Shown here: one piece after another, positions 1 through 6,672 of the stretch
Layout: the number at the start of each line of letters is the position of its first letter
Numbering within the stretch: position 1 is the first letter of the stretch
The notes under the pieces: generated by a model
Database searches by the model: none
Told to the model about the DNA's origin: nothing
The model's input: the letters and a program-made list of their open reading frames with translations, nothing else
Position numbers and translations under genes: made by a program
Origin: Fimenecus sp045595185
GTDB lineage: Bacteria; Bacillota; Clostridia; Oscillospirales; Acutalibacteraceae
Direction of reading: 5' to 3'
NCBI GenBank assembly: GCA_045595185.1
Contig: JAZNZX010000069.1
Span: 1 to 16,308 of the forward strand
Length of the DNA: 16,308 bases

Positions 1-1074
1 GTAGCTCAGCAGGTAGACAGCGGCTTTAAGACAACGGCAGGGTATTATGATATTATTATCGGCCCCTCCGGTTCATCTACTCAACTTGCGATGAACACAA
101 TGTTCTTTACAGAAAAGCCGCTCGGCACCATATCTTATGATTATGTTGAGAAACTCGAAAAGGATATGCGTGTAAATAAGGTCGTACCCTTTACTATGGG
201 AGACTCCTATAATGCGGCTAAAATTGTCGGTACAACTCCCGATTTCCTTGAGGGTAAAACTTTAGCCGAAGGCGAGATGTTCGCTGAGAAGTTCCAATGT
301 GTTGTGGGTGCGGCTGTTGCTGAAAAGTACTCGCTTACAATAGGCTCTGAGCTTATTACTTCACACGGACTTACAGGTGAGGGACACGCTCATGAGAGCA
401 ATCCCCTTACAGTAGTAGGCATACTCAAAGAAACAAAGACTGCCTATGACAATGTGCTTTTTACACCCCTTGAAACTGTATGGGCAACCCATGACCACGG
501 TGAAGAAGACCACGATGAACACGAAGAAGAAGCTCACGAGCATCACGGTGATGTGTGTGCAATTCTCGTCAAGAGTAAAAGCTTCAACGCTTACAGTCAG
601 CTTTCGGCAGAGTACGGTGAAAACTCAAAGCTTCTCGTTATCAATCCGTCAGAAGTTCTGAGGGAAGTTTTGGAAAATGTCGATATGAGCACCACGATAG
701 TTTACATACTTTGCATAATAATCCTCATAATGAACATCTTTATCATTTCGGTTATCACTCTTCTAAACATGTATGACTCGAAAAAAGAAATTGCACTTAT
801 GCGACTTATAGGTATCGGTATGAATAAGATTAATCTTGTATACATCATTCAGAATGGCATCATCGGTCTGATTTCTACAATACTCGCCTTTGCTGCTTCA
901 AGGCTTTGTCTTGTGCTTATGGGTGGTTATGTATCTTCAATGGGCATTGTTCTTGATACGGCAAAAATCTATCCCGTTGAGTTGATGATTATGGCTGTTG
1001 TATTTGTCATAAGTGTGCTTCCAACCGTTATCTGTACGGTGAATATGTCTAAAAAGGACGGTATTTCACAATGA
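1..1074 (+). CDS. FtsX/MacB-type ABC transporter permease with histidine-rich loop (5' end outside window)
   Basis: The frame is open from base 1 and the first in-frame ATG at 91 lies inside the conserved periplasmic-type region, so the true start is upstream and 357 codons are visible. The order is typical of the FtsX/MacB permease family: a large extracytoplasmic (MacPCD-like) domain over visible residues 1-225, then three hydrophobic helices at about 231-256, 281-310 and 328-347 (FtsX domain). Between residues 164 and 182 there are seven histidines mixed with Asp/Glu, a pattern seen in zinc-handling proteins; this insert is not a normal part of the family. The stop overlaps the start of the lipoprotein gene by four bases (ATGA), so the two are co-transcribed and probably translationally coupled. 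The ATPase partner should lie upstream. A role in metal-responsive export or lipoprotein release is inference; the family call is firm. Confidence 0.9.
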   Translation, partial: VAQQVDSGFKTTAGYYDIIIGPSGSSTQLAMNTMFFTEKPLGTISYDYVEKLEKDMRVNKVVPFTMGDSYNAAKIVGTTPDFLEGKTLAEGEMFAEKFQCVVGAAVAEKYSLTIGSELITSHGLTGEGHAHESNPLTVVGILKETKTAYDNVLFTPLETVWATHDHGEEDHDEHEEEAHEHHGDVCAILVKSKSFNAYSQLSAEYGENSKLLVINPSEVLREVLENVDMSTTIVYILCIIILIMNIFIISVITLLNMYDSKKEIALMRLIGIGMNKINLVYIIQNGIIGLISTILAFAASRLCLVLMGGYVSSMGIVLDTAKIYPVELMIMAVVFVISVLPTVICTVNMSKKDGISQ

Positions 1075-1988
1075 AAAAAGTAATCTCATTAATTCTTATA
1101 TCCTGTTTTGCTGTGTTTGTTTTTGCTTCCTGCGGTAATGATAACGGCGGTGATGAAATCATCGACAATACCCTGAGTTTCTCTCAGGCTAACAGTGTTG
1201 AAGCTATGCAGAAGCTTGACGGTAAGCAGGTAAACATCATTGGCTATATGTCAACCCTTTCACCGATTAACGGCAGTTTTATGTATCTGATGAATCTGCC
1301 TTATCAGAGCTGTCCTTTCTGTGTGCCAAACACAACACAACTTTCAAACACAATGGCTGTTTATGCTAAAAGCGGTGACTCTTTTGAGTTTACCGACAGA
1401 GCTATAAAAGTTACGGGTACCCTTGAGTTCGGTGACTATACCGACGAATACGGTTATGAATACGGTTACAGAATCACTGATGCAACCTATACCGAAGTTG
1501 ATACAAGCGAAATGTCTGACAAGATGAAGTTGTGGCAGCAGCTCGCTTCAACAAATGTAATCAGCGATGTTTATAATATGTATGAGTATGTAAACTTCCT
1601 TTGTTTTTGGCCTACATATACTGCTGAATTTGAGGGTGGCAAAGACTACCTGTACCCGACCGATGCAATCAATTTCATCGAAACTGAAGGGGCTCAATTT
1701 AATTACGGCTATGCTGAAGGCTATTTCGATTCTATGATAAATACTATCGAAGAAGTAAGCACTACAGATTTTATAACTCTTGTTGAAAATATCAAAAAGG
1801 CCAAGTCACTTGCAGAGCGTGCTTTGGCAGACCTTGAGGCTGAAGAATATGCAACAACTACCGAATACAGCGGTTCATTCAATGACGGCAGAAGTCAGTA
1901 TAAGATGAATAATGCTGATACATACGAAAAAGAAATGGAAGCTATTTACAGAGAGTTTTCAGAATGGCTTGCTGAGTGGGAGATTTAA
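1071..1988 (+). CDS. Putative lipoprotein with CxxC motif, DUF3299-like
   Basis: A 305-residue protein that starts with a Lys-Lys-Val n-region, a hydrophobic core and a lipobox-like FASC, predicting lipidation at Cys21 and anchoring on the outer face of the membrane. Residues 45-115 run LDGKQVNIIGYM, then a loop ending in SCPFCVPN with Cys81 and Cys84, then a short beta-rich stretch. This order (G-K-x-V-x-I-x-G-Y/F, Cys pair, VPN/VPP, NxxxVY) resembles the DUF3299 family, small proteins that I recall being found near zinc-regulated ABC transporters in proteobacteria; the match is from memory of the pattern. The remainder, about 150-305, is acidic and helical and I do not recognise it. Overlap with the histidine-rich permease supports a shared metal-related envelope role. 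A general OB-fold lipoprotein of unknown function is the alternative. Confidence 0.75.
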   Translation: MKKVISLILISCFAVFVFASCGNDNGGDEIIDNTLSFSQANSVEAMQKLDGKQVNIIGYMSTLSPINGSFMYLMNLPYQSCPFCVPNTTQLSNTMAVYAKSGDSFEFTDRAIKVTGTLEFGDYTDEYGYEYGYRITDATYTEVDTSEMSDKMKLWQQLASTNVISDVYNMYEYVNFLCFWPTYTAEFEGGKDYLYPTDAINFIETEGAQFNYGYAEGYFDSMINTIEEVSTTDFITLVENIKKAKSLAERALADLEAEEYATTTEYSGSFNDGRSQYKMNNADTYEKEMEAIYREFSEWLAEWEI

Positions 1989-2028
1989 ACAGAAATAAAC
2001 AATGGTTCAGATTTGGGTAGTACTGCCA

Positions 2029-2064
2029 AAAATCGACGAATTTCGGCAGAAGTTCGTCGATTTT
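2029..2064 (+). terminator. Rho-independent-type hairpin after the lipoprotein gene
   Basis: A perfect 12-bp inverted repeat (AAAATCGACGAA / TTCGTCGATTTT) with a 12-base loop that itself can form TTC/GAA around GGCA, followed by TTTTACTTTTT. It lies 40 bases after the stop at 1988 and is well placed to end the ABC permease-lipoprotein transcript. It is also the left part of a repeated cassette (2020-2204), so the hairpin is mobile-looking, not gene-specific. Confidence 0.75.
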
Positions 2065-2175
2065 ACTTTTTACCTCTTCACTATTCGCTCTTCACTAACC
2101 TTTCGGGTCGATTTTTGGCGAAGTAATAGGTAAGAAGGAATAGTGAATAAGTTAGGGCGGGACACCCGCACCTGA

Positions 2176-2204
2176 TTGTAATTACAGATTAAGTGTGATA
2201 TAAT
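2176..2204 (+). promoter_or_regulatory. Sigma-A type promoter of the GH31-GH43 operon
   Basis: TTGTAA (2176-2181), a 17-base spacer, and a perfect TATAAT (2199-2204), about 35 bases before the GH31 start. The same GATTGTAA-17-TATAAT arrangement recurs at 5287-5315 and 6767-6795, and here it is the right end of a repeated cassette. Confidence 0.8.
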
Positions 2205-2238
2205 TATCCTGGAAATAAGACTTTACGGAGATGATTCA

Positions 2239-4191
2239 ATGGATAATCTTGTTATAAACAACAACGAGCTGTTATTAATGCGATATACAGAGCTTGTACG
2301 CATTACTCCCTGTGGCAAGAATGCAATTCGTTTTCAATCTTTTCCTGATTGTCAGGTAATTGATGAAAACTATACTCTTATGCCACAAAAGGCAGATGCG
2401 AAAATCGAGGAGTTTGAGCATTATGTAACCCTTACTTGTGGCACATTAAAAGTTAAACTTGAGGGTAATGGAAAGCTCACTTTCTTTGTGAATGAAAAGA
2501 AAATCCTTGAAGAAAAACCTGAACTCACATTCAATAGCAATTTCCGCCATTTTGATAACAAGGGAAGCGGTCTGTGGAGCGCAAGAGTTACCTTTGAGCC
2601 CAATAAGGACGAACACTTCTTTGGCCTCGGTCACAGCTGGGACAATGAATTTGATTTAAAAGGTTCTTCAATAGACATCCGTAATGTGAACGCTAAATGT
2701 ACAATGCCTTATGTTTATTCATCTCTCGGTTATGGCTTTTTGTGGAACAATCCTTCAACAGGTCTTTGTGAGCTTTCAAATAACCGTACTCGCTGGAGTT
2801 GTGACTGTTGTAAATTCATGGACTTTGTTGTTATGGCAGGTACACCTAAAGAGGTTTGCACCACACTTTCCGATTTGACAGGTTATGCGCCGAAAATGCC
2901 TGAATGGGCTACAGGATTCTGGCAGAGCAGACTTCGTTACGAAACGCAGGAAGAATTGCTCTCAGTGGCAAGAAAATACAAGGAACTGGGTATACCTCTT
3001 TCTGTAATAATAGCTGACTATTTCCATTGGACAGAGCAGGGAGATTATAAATTTGACCCGAAATACTGGCCAGACGTAAAGGCTATGACCGAAGAGCTTC
3101 ACGGTATGAATACAAAACTGATTGTGTCTATGTGGCCCACAATAAATGAGCACAGCGAAAACTACTGGCATATGAGAAACAACAATATGCTTATGCGTAC
3201 AGCTCACGGACCCGACAGAGTATTTGACTTCTACGGCTGGCAGAATGAAATTGACGTTACCAATCCCGCTACAAGGGATTTTGTGTGGAGCAAACTTAAG
3301 GAAAACTACATAGACAACGGTGTAGATGCTCTTTGGTTTGACGAGGCAGAGCCTGAAATCCACCCCGAACATTTTGATAACCTTATCTGGTATAAAGGCA
3401 GAGCCGATATGGTGGCGCTTTTGTACCCATATTACTACTCAAAAATGGCGTATGACGGCTTTAAATCCATTGGCAGAGATGACATAATCACTCTTACTCG
3501 TTGTGCATATTTAGGTAGCCAGAAATTTGGTTCTCTTGTGTGGTCGGGTGATATTGAATCCACGTTTGAAAGCCTCGCTTGTCAGGTTAAAGCAGGGCTT
3601 AATATGGCAATGTGCGGAATCCCTTGGTGGAATACTGATATTGGTGGATTTTACGGTGCTGACATCACAAGCGATTACTTTAAAGAGCTTATTGTACGTT
3701 GGTTCCAATTCGGACTTTTCAGCCCCGTTATGCGACTTCACGGTTCCCGTAACAGACACTTTGAACCGACGCCGGGACTTAAAGAGCCGAGCGGCGATCC
3801 TAATGAAATTTGGAGCTTTGGTGAAGAAAATTTTGAAATTCTTACAAATCTGATTATCATTCGTGAAAAGCTAAGACCATACATTAAAAGTCAAATGGAT
3901 ATTGCCAGTGAAAAAGGCTATCCCGTAATGCGACCAATGTTTTTTGAGTATCCCGATGATGAAACTTGTTACACACTTGAAACACAGTATATGTTCGGTG
4001 ATGATATCATCTTCGCGCCAATCGTAGAACAAGGACAAACAATAAAAACCGTGTATATTCCTGACGGAGAATGGATTCTCACAAAGGATAAAAAGGTTTA
4101 TACAAAAGGCACTTATGAAATAACGGCAGAGATTGACGAGTTTATAGCATTTGTAAAATTAGGCTCAGATGTAATTGAATGTTTTGAATAA
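2239..4191 (+). CDS. Glycoside hydrolase family 31, alpha-xylosidase/alpha-glucosidase type
   Basis: A 650-residue enzyme without signal peptide, so it acts in the cytoplasm on imported oligosaccharides. Residues 1-220 form the N-terminal beta-sandwich; GFWQSRLRYET near 225 opens the (beta/alpha)8 barrel. WFDEAEPE places the catalytic nucleophile at Asp368; the D-x-x-EPE form is like the xyloglucan alpha-xylosidase branch (CjXyl31A type), unlike the WxDMNE of alpha-glucosidases. VWSGDIESTF gives the acid/base as Asp438, WWNTDIGGF follows, and RLHGSR (499-504) is the substrate-binding motif. The C-terminal beta domains occupy about 560-650. The start ATG has GGAG eight bases upstream (2227-2230). 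A GH43-like gene follows after 37 bases, so hemicellulose side-chain removal (alpha-xylose) is a reasonable job. Family certain, exact substrate inferred. Confidence 0.92.
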   Translation: MDNLVINNNELLLMRYTELVRITPCGKNAIRFQSFPDCQVIDENYTLMPQKADAKIEEFEHYVTLTCGTLKVKLEGNGKLTFFVNEKKILEEKPELTFNSNFRHFDNKGSGLWSARVTFEPNKDEHFFGLGHSWDNEFDLKGSSIDIRNVNAKCTMPYVYSSLGYGFLWNNPSTGLCELSNNRTRWSCDCCKFMDFVVMAGTPKEVCTTLSDLTGYAPKMPEWATGFWQSRLRYETQEELLSVARKYKELGIPLSVIIADYFHWTEQGDYKFDPKYWPDVKAMTEELHGMNTKLIVSMWPTINEHSENYWHMRNNNMLMRTAHGPDRVFDFYGWQNEIDVTNPATRDFVWSKLKENYIDNGVDALWFDEAEPEIHPEHFDNLIWYKGRADMVALLYPYYYSKMAYDGFKSIGRDDIITLTRCAYLGSQKFGSLVWSGDIESTFESLACQVKAGLNMAMCGIPWWNTDIGGFYGADITSDYFKELIVRWFQFGLFSPVMRLHGSRNRHFEPTPGLKEPSGDPNEIWSFGEENFEILTNLIIIREKLRPYIKSQMDIASEKGYPVMRPMFFEYPDDETCYTLETQYMFGDDIIFAPIVEQGQTIKTVYIPDGEWILTKDKKVYTKGTYEITAEIDEFIAFVKLGSDVIECFE

Positions 4192-4228
4192 AAAATAATG
4201 TAAATTTATATTTAAAGAGGTGATTATT

Positions 4229-5125
4229 ATGGTTAAAGAATTTTCAAAATATCTTTTCTGCTATTTTGTTGGCAATCGTCCTCATGAAGAGCGCGTTCAT
4301 TTTGCTGTTTCAAAGGACGGATACAACTTTACTGCAGTTAATGAAAATAAGCCCATAATAATTCAGACTAAAGGGAAAAAATGTTGCCGAGACCCTTTTA
4401 TCTTTCGTGATAATGATGGCGTTTTTCATATAATCGCAACAGATATGAAAAGTGAAGAAGGTTGGGTAAACAACAACTCAATGGTTATGTGGGATAGTGT
4501 TGACCTTGTACATTGGACAAACGAAAGAATAATTGATTTTTCAAACTTTGAAGAAACAAAAAATGCTAATAGAGTGTGGGCACCACAAGTCATATTTGAT
4601 AAATTCAAAAATGAATATATGGTTTATTGGACTCACAACAACGCGGACGATGACCTTGATACAATCACGTGGTATGCGTATACAAAAGATTTTCATACCT
4701 TTACCACTCCACCACAAGTGCTTTTCAAGCCAAAAAGCGGAATGTGTGCCATTGATGCCGATATAATAGAGCATAATGGAAAGTATTATCTGTATGAGGC
4801 AGACGGCGAAAAAGAAGCAATTTGCTATTGTGTGGCAGACAGACCTGATGGTCCGTATTATGAGCCCGATTCTAACAAGGTTTCGGTTGCTGATACCGCA
4901 CTGGAGGGCAACTGTATTTATAGAATACTTGGTACAGATAAGTTTGTTATGATTGCTGACCAATTCCAAAAGGGTGGATATTTTATGCAAGAAACAATAG
5001 ATTTGATGAATTTCAGTAAAGTCGATGAAAGCAGATTTTCCCTTAATCATCTGAACCCTCGCCACGGCTCTGTTCTTTATATTACCGAACAGGAGTATGA
5101 GCTTTTGGTAAATTTACGGTTCTAA
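4229..5125 (+). CDS. Glycoside hydrolase family 43-like (five-bladed beta-propeller)
   Basis: A 298-residue cytoplasmic protein lacking a signal peptide. I place the start at the ATG at 4229 because AAAGAGGTG (4214-4222) sits six bases before it; a GTG at 4220 is in frame but lies inside that ribosome binding site. Beta-propeller repeats are visible: RDPFIFRDNDGVFHII near residue 54, VWAPQVIFDKFKNEYMVYW, IDADIIEHNGKYYLYEADG and LEGNCIYRI. By analogy with GH43, Asp55 would be the base, Asp176 or Asp178 the pKa modulator and Glu226 the acid (in the position of the usual EGP). It shares an operon with the GH31 gene and a terminator follows at 5143. Beta-xylosidase or arabinofuranosidase activity is likely; a related GH43-superfamily clan is possible because the first Asp motif is RDP, not the common HDP. 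Confidence 0.85.
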   Translation: MVKEFSKYLFCYFVGNRPHEERVHFAVSKDGYNFTAVNENKPIIIQTKGKKCCRDPFIFRDNDGVFHIIATDMKSEEGWVNNNSMVMWDSVDLVHWTNERIIDFSNFEETKNANRVWAPQVIFDKFKNEYMVYWTHNNADDDLDTITWYAYTKDFHTFTTPPQVLFKPKSGMCAIDADIIEHNGKYYLYEADGEKEAICYCVADRPDGPYYEPDSNKVSVADTALEGNCIYRILGTDKFVMIADQFQKGGYFMQETIDLMNFSKVDESRFSLNHLNPRHGSVLYITEQEYELLVNLRF

Positions 5126-5142
5126 AATGAGACGTACTGCCA

Positions 5143-5178
5143 AAAATCGACGAATTTCGACAGAAGTTCGTCGATTTT
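5143..5178 (+). terminator. Rho-independent-type hairpin after the GH43-like gene
   Basis: The same 12-bp perfect inverted repeat as at 2029-2064, with a 12-base loop differing by one base, followed by TTTTACTTTTT. It starts 18 bases after the stop at 5125. Confidence 0.75.
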
Positions 5179-5286
5179 ACTTTTTACTTCTTCACTATTC
5201 ACTCTTCACTAACTTTCGGGTCGATTTTTGGAAGGTAATAAGTAAGAAGTAATAGTGAAAAAGTGATGCGGGACACCCGCACCCGA

Positions 5287-5315
5287 TTGTAAATACAATT
5301 TATATGTGCTATAAT
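5287..5315 (+). promoter_or_regulatory. Sigma-A type promoter of the DUF3784-like gene
   Basis: TTGTAA (5287-5292), a 17-base spacer, TATAAT (5310-5315), 36 bases before the start codon at 5351. The leader that follows (ACAAATTAGAATTT) resembles the leader after the promoter at 6767. Confidence 0.8.
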
Positions 5316-5350
5316 CGGTTCGACAAATTAGAATTTGACGAGGTAATATT

Positions 5351-5668
5351 ATGATTACATATTCGATAATTATGTTTTTGACAGCGACACTTTTTGTTGT
5401 GATAGGTGTTGCAATATATCGGGGAAAAACCAATTTGATTCATGATTATCATCAAACAAACGTTACCGATAAATCCGCATATGGAAAATCTTTCGGAAAA
5501 GCTATGTTTGTTATCTCAACGGCACTTTTGCTTAGCGGAATAGTAAGTCTGCTGGGAGATTCGGAAAAGATTACATTGGTCGCGGTTGCAGTATTAATTG
5601 TTGGATTAATAATCGGATTTATCTGCATTTTTTGCGTGCAGAAAAAATATAATAACGGTGTTTTCTGA
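5351..5668 (+). CDS. Small membrane protein, DUF3784-like
   Basis: A 105-residue protein with three hydrophobic segments: about 4-22, 54-70 and 75-98. The stretch between the first two carries a G-K-x-x-L-I-x-x-Y pattern (residues 25-34) followed by DKSAYGKSFGKAMFVIS, which recalls the DUF3784 family of small integral membrane proteins in Firmicutes; that assignment is from pattern memory. Function is unknown for the family. GAGG seven bases before the ATG supports the start. It is transcribed alone: a promoter at 5287-5315 precedes it and a strong terminator at 5738-5775 follows. A cytosolic tail of a few charged residues ends the protein. Confidence 0.7.
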   Translation: MITYSIIMFLTATLFVVIGVAIYRGKTNLIHDYHQTNVTDKSAYGKSFGKAMFVISTALLLSGIVSLLGDSEKITLVAVAVLIVGLIIGFICIFCVQKKYNNGVF

Positions 5669-5670
5669 TT

Positions 5671-5687
5671 GACAAATTCCAATTTAT
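5671..5687 (+). repeat. Solo tail of the palindromic repeat
   Basis: GACAAATTCCAATTTAT differs by one base from the right end of the palindromic element at 7480-7496 and resembles 13667-13683. The palindromic core is absent here. It starts three bases after the stop codon at 5668. Confidence 0.5.
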
Positions 5688-5737
5688 TGGGCTGTTTTGA
5701 GTGATTTCAATTTTTGACAAAAACAAGTTGTAAACAC

Positions 5738-5775
5738 AAAAAACAAAGACACGCAATAGCGTGTCTTTGTTTTTT
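5738..5775 (+). terminator. Strong hairpin terminator with A-tract and T-tract arms
   Basis: A perfect 17-bp inverted repeat: 5738-5754 pairs with 5759-5775 around the loop AATA, with ACACGC at the top and AAAAAA/TTTTTT at the base. The symmetric A/T tracts would let it act in both directions. It ends the DUF3784-like transcript and directly abuts the hairpin array that begins at 5778. Confidence 0.85.
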
Positions 5776-5777
5776 AT

Positions 5778-5962
5778 CCAATCCGAAGGATTGGTATGTA
5801 ATCACGCGACAGCGTGTATATAATCGCCGTAGGCGTATGTCATTAGCGCAGGTACATTCTTCCTTCGGATTGATTACATACCTTTCTACGAAAGGATTAC
5901 ATACATCACTTCGTGATGATTACATTCCGTCTTCGACGGATTACATACAAGGCTTCGCCTTG
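5778..5962. repeat. Array of nine mini-hairpins with a constant 10-nt spacer
   Basis: Successive short perfect hairpins of different sequence: 5778-5794 (7 bp, loop GAA), 5803-5816 (5 bp, GACA), 5825-5835 (4 bp, GTA), a decayed unit near 5845, a partial one at 5861-5869 (loop TTC), 5881-5895 (6 bp, TAC), 5904-5918 (6 bp, TTC), 5926-5940 (6 bp, TTC) and 5948-5962 (6 bp, TTC). Between them the spacer is GTATGTAATC or GTATATAATC in the left half and its reverse complement GATTACATAC in the right half, the end bases being shared with the stems. Pitch is 21-25 bases. The left and right loops are reverse complements (GAA/TTC, GTA/TAC), so the unit itself is inverted half way. No gene is supported here. 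Confidence 0.85.
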
Positions 5963-5988
5963 ATTTTTTTATTTTAGGTTGATATAAT
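5960..5988 (+). promoter_or_regulatory. Promoter of the two-TM orphan gene, fused to the last array hairpin
   Basis: TTGATT (5960-5965), a 17-base spacer and TATAAT (5983-5988), 20 bases before the start codon at 6009. The -35 box overlaps the right arm of the last hairpin (5957-5962), so folding or protein binding at the array would affect it. Confidence 0.65.
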
Positions 5989-6008
5989 ATTTTTAAAGGT
6001 GATTGCTA

Positions 6009-6584
6009 ATGGAAACAGTATTATATGAATACACTTTCAATTTTGAGAATATTTGTTTGTGTTTTATCCCTCTCGTAATAGGTGTCGTATTTTTAGCAAA
6101 TTCAATCAAACAAGCTCGACAAAAAGCGAAAAATAAAGGATGGGATGGTTTTGTTGATTCATTCTTTAAATACGTCGGTTTTGTTGTTGGACCATTATGC
6201 ATTTTTTTGTTTTTTACTATCTTTATTGGAGTGCTATTTGAACATAAGGATTATGTCGAGTTGATAGACAACAATGAGGTCTGTGTAATTGAGGGCTATG
6301 TTGAAGAATATCATCCAATGCCATATGAAGGTCATGATACTGAACACTTTGAAATTGAGGGTGTTTACTTTGAATATTCTGATTACACTATAATGAATGG
6401 TTACAATATCAGTGCATCTCACGGTGGAGTAGTAACACATAATGGTCAATATTTGAAGATTAAATATGTAACCGAAAAGTATGACGGAGAAGATAATAAT
6501 ATTATTTTATACATATCCGAAATTGGCGAAAAAACAATAGATGATGTAACACTTAATTATGGAAAATTTATCCAAGTAAAATAA
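6009..6584 (+). CDS. Hypothetical two-helix membrane protein with C-terminal soluble domain
   Basis: A 191-residue protein. The ATG at 6009 is preferred because AAAGGTG (5995-6001) lies seven bases upstream; an in-frame TTG six bases earlier is too close to it. Two hydrophobic helices are seen, about residues 15-33 and 55-77, separated by a basic stretch rich in Lys/Arg (RQKAKNKG) that should be cytosolic. The C-terminal 110 residues are acidic and predicted beta-rich, with HPMPYEGHDTEHFEI and ASHGGVVTHNG, and would lie outside the membrane by the positive-inside rule. I do not recognise a named family. It has its own promoter overlapping the hairpin array, and a terminator at 6673-6706 follows. 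Composition is slightly more AT-rich than the GH genes. Confidence 0.75.
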   Translation: METVLYEYTFNFENICLCFIPLVIGVVFLANSIKQARQKAKNKGWDGFVDSFFKYVGFVVGPLCIFLFFTIFIGVLFEHKDYVELIDNNEVCVIEGYVEEYHPMPYEGHDTEHFEIEGVYFEYSDYTIMNGYNISASHGGVVTHNGQYLKIKYVTEKYDGEDNNIILYISEIGEKTIDDVTLNYGKFIQVK

Positions 6585-6672
6585 TTGCTTTAGTAAGAAT
6601 TATATTTCCGAATATTTCTTTTTTAGTTTTTGATAAATTAATACACAAGGTTTTAAAGTGAGACGTACCTCC

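Larger units (their letters stand above)
2020..2204 (+). repeat. Terminator-promoter cassette, copy 1
   Basis: This stretch fills most of the 250-base gap before the GH31 gene. It is matched nearly base for base by 5134-5315, with scattered substitutions and a few single-base gaps. Order: GTACTGCCAAAAA edge; terminator hairpin 2029-2064; TTCACTATTC-type tracts that are complementary to GAATAGTGAA-type tracts near 2138; GTCGATTTTTGGC at 2107-2119, the exact complement of 2025-2037; a GCGGG-ACA-CCCGC mini-hairpin at 2157-2169; then GATTGTAA and the promoter. No open frame of note lies in it. It resembles a MITE-like or REP-like intergenic element, but no target-site duplication is evident. Confidence 0.8.
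5134..5315 (+). repeat. Terminator-promoter cassette, copy 2
   Basis: Second copy of the element at 2020-2204, in the same orientation, between the GH43-like gene and the DUF3784-like gene. It retains the terminator hairpin, GTCGATTTTTGG at 5220-5231, the GCGGG-ACA-CCCGC hairpin at 5268-5280 and the promoter. The bases just left of it, GAGACGTAC, also occur left of the third related region at 6660, so the element edge probably begins near 5129. Confidence 0.8.

Noticed and set aside
2962..3372. Minus-strand open frame of 136 codons within the GH31 gene
   Set aside because: It is antisense shadow of a gene with complete catalytic motifs and has no plausible start context.
4541..5065. Minus-strand open frame of 174 codons within the GH43-like gene
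   Set aside because: Antisense shadow of a well-supported gene; the translation shows no domain.
5778..5962. CRISPR array
   Set aside because: The constant part is only 10 nt, the variable part is a self-complementary stem and orientation changes midway; no cas gene is near.
5714..5977. Open frame of 87 codons on the plus strand
   Set aside because: It lies across the terminator and the mini-hairpin array, has no family-like sequence, and its translation only reflects the repeats.
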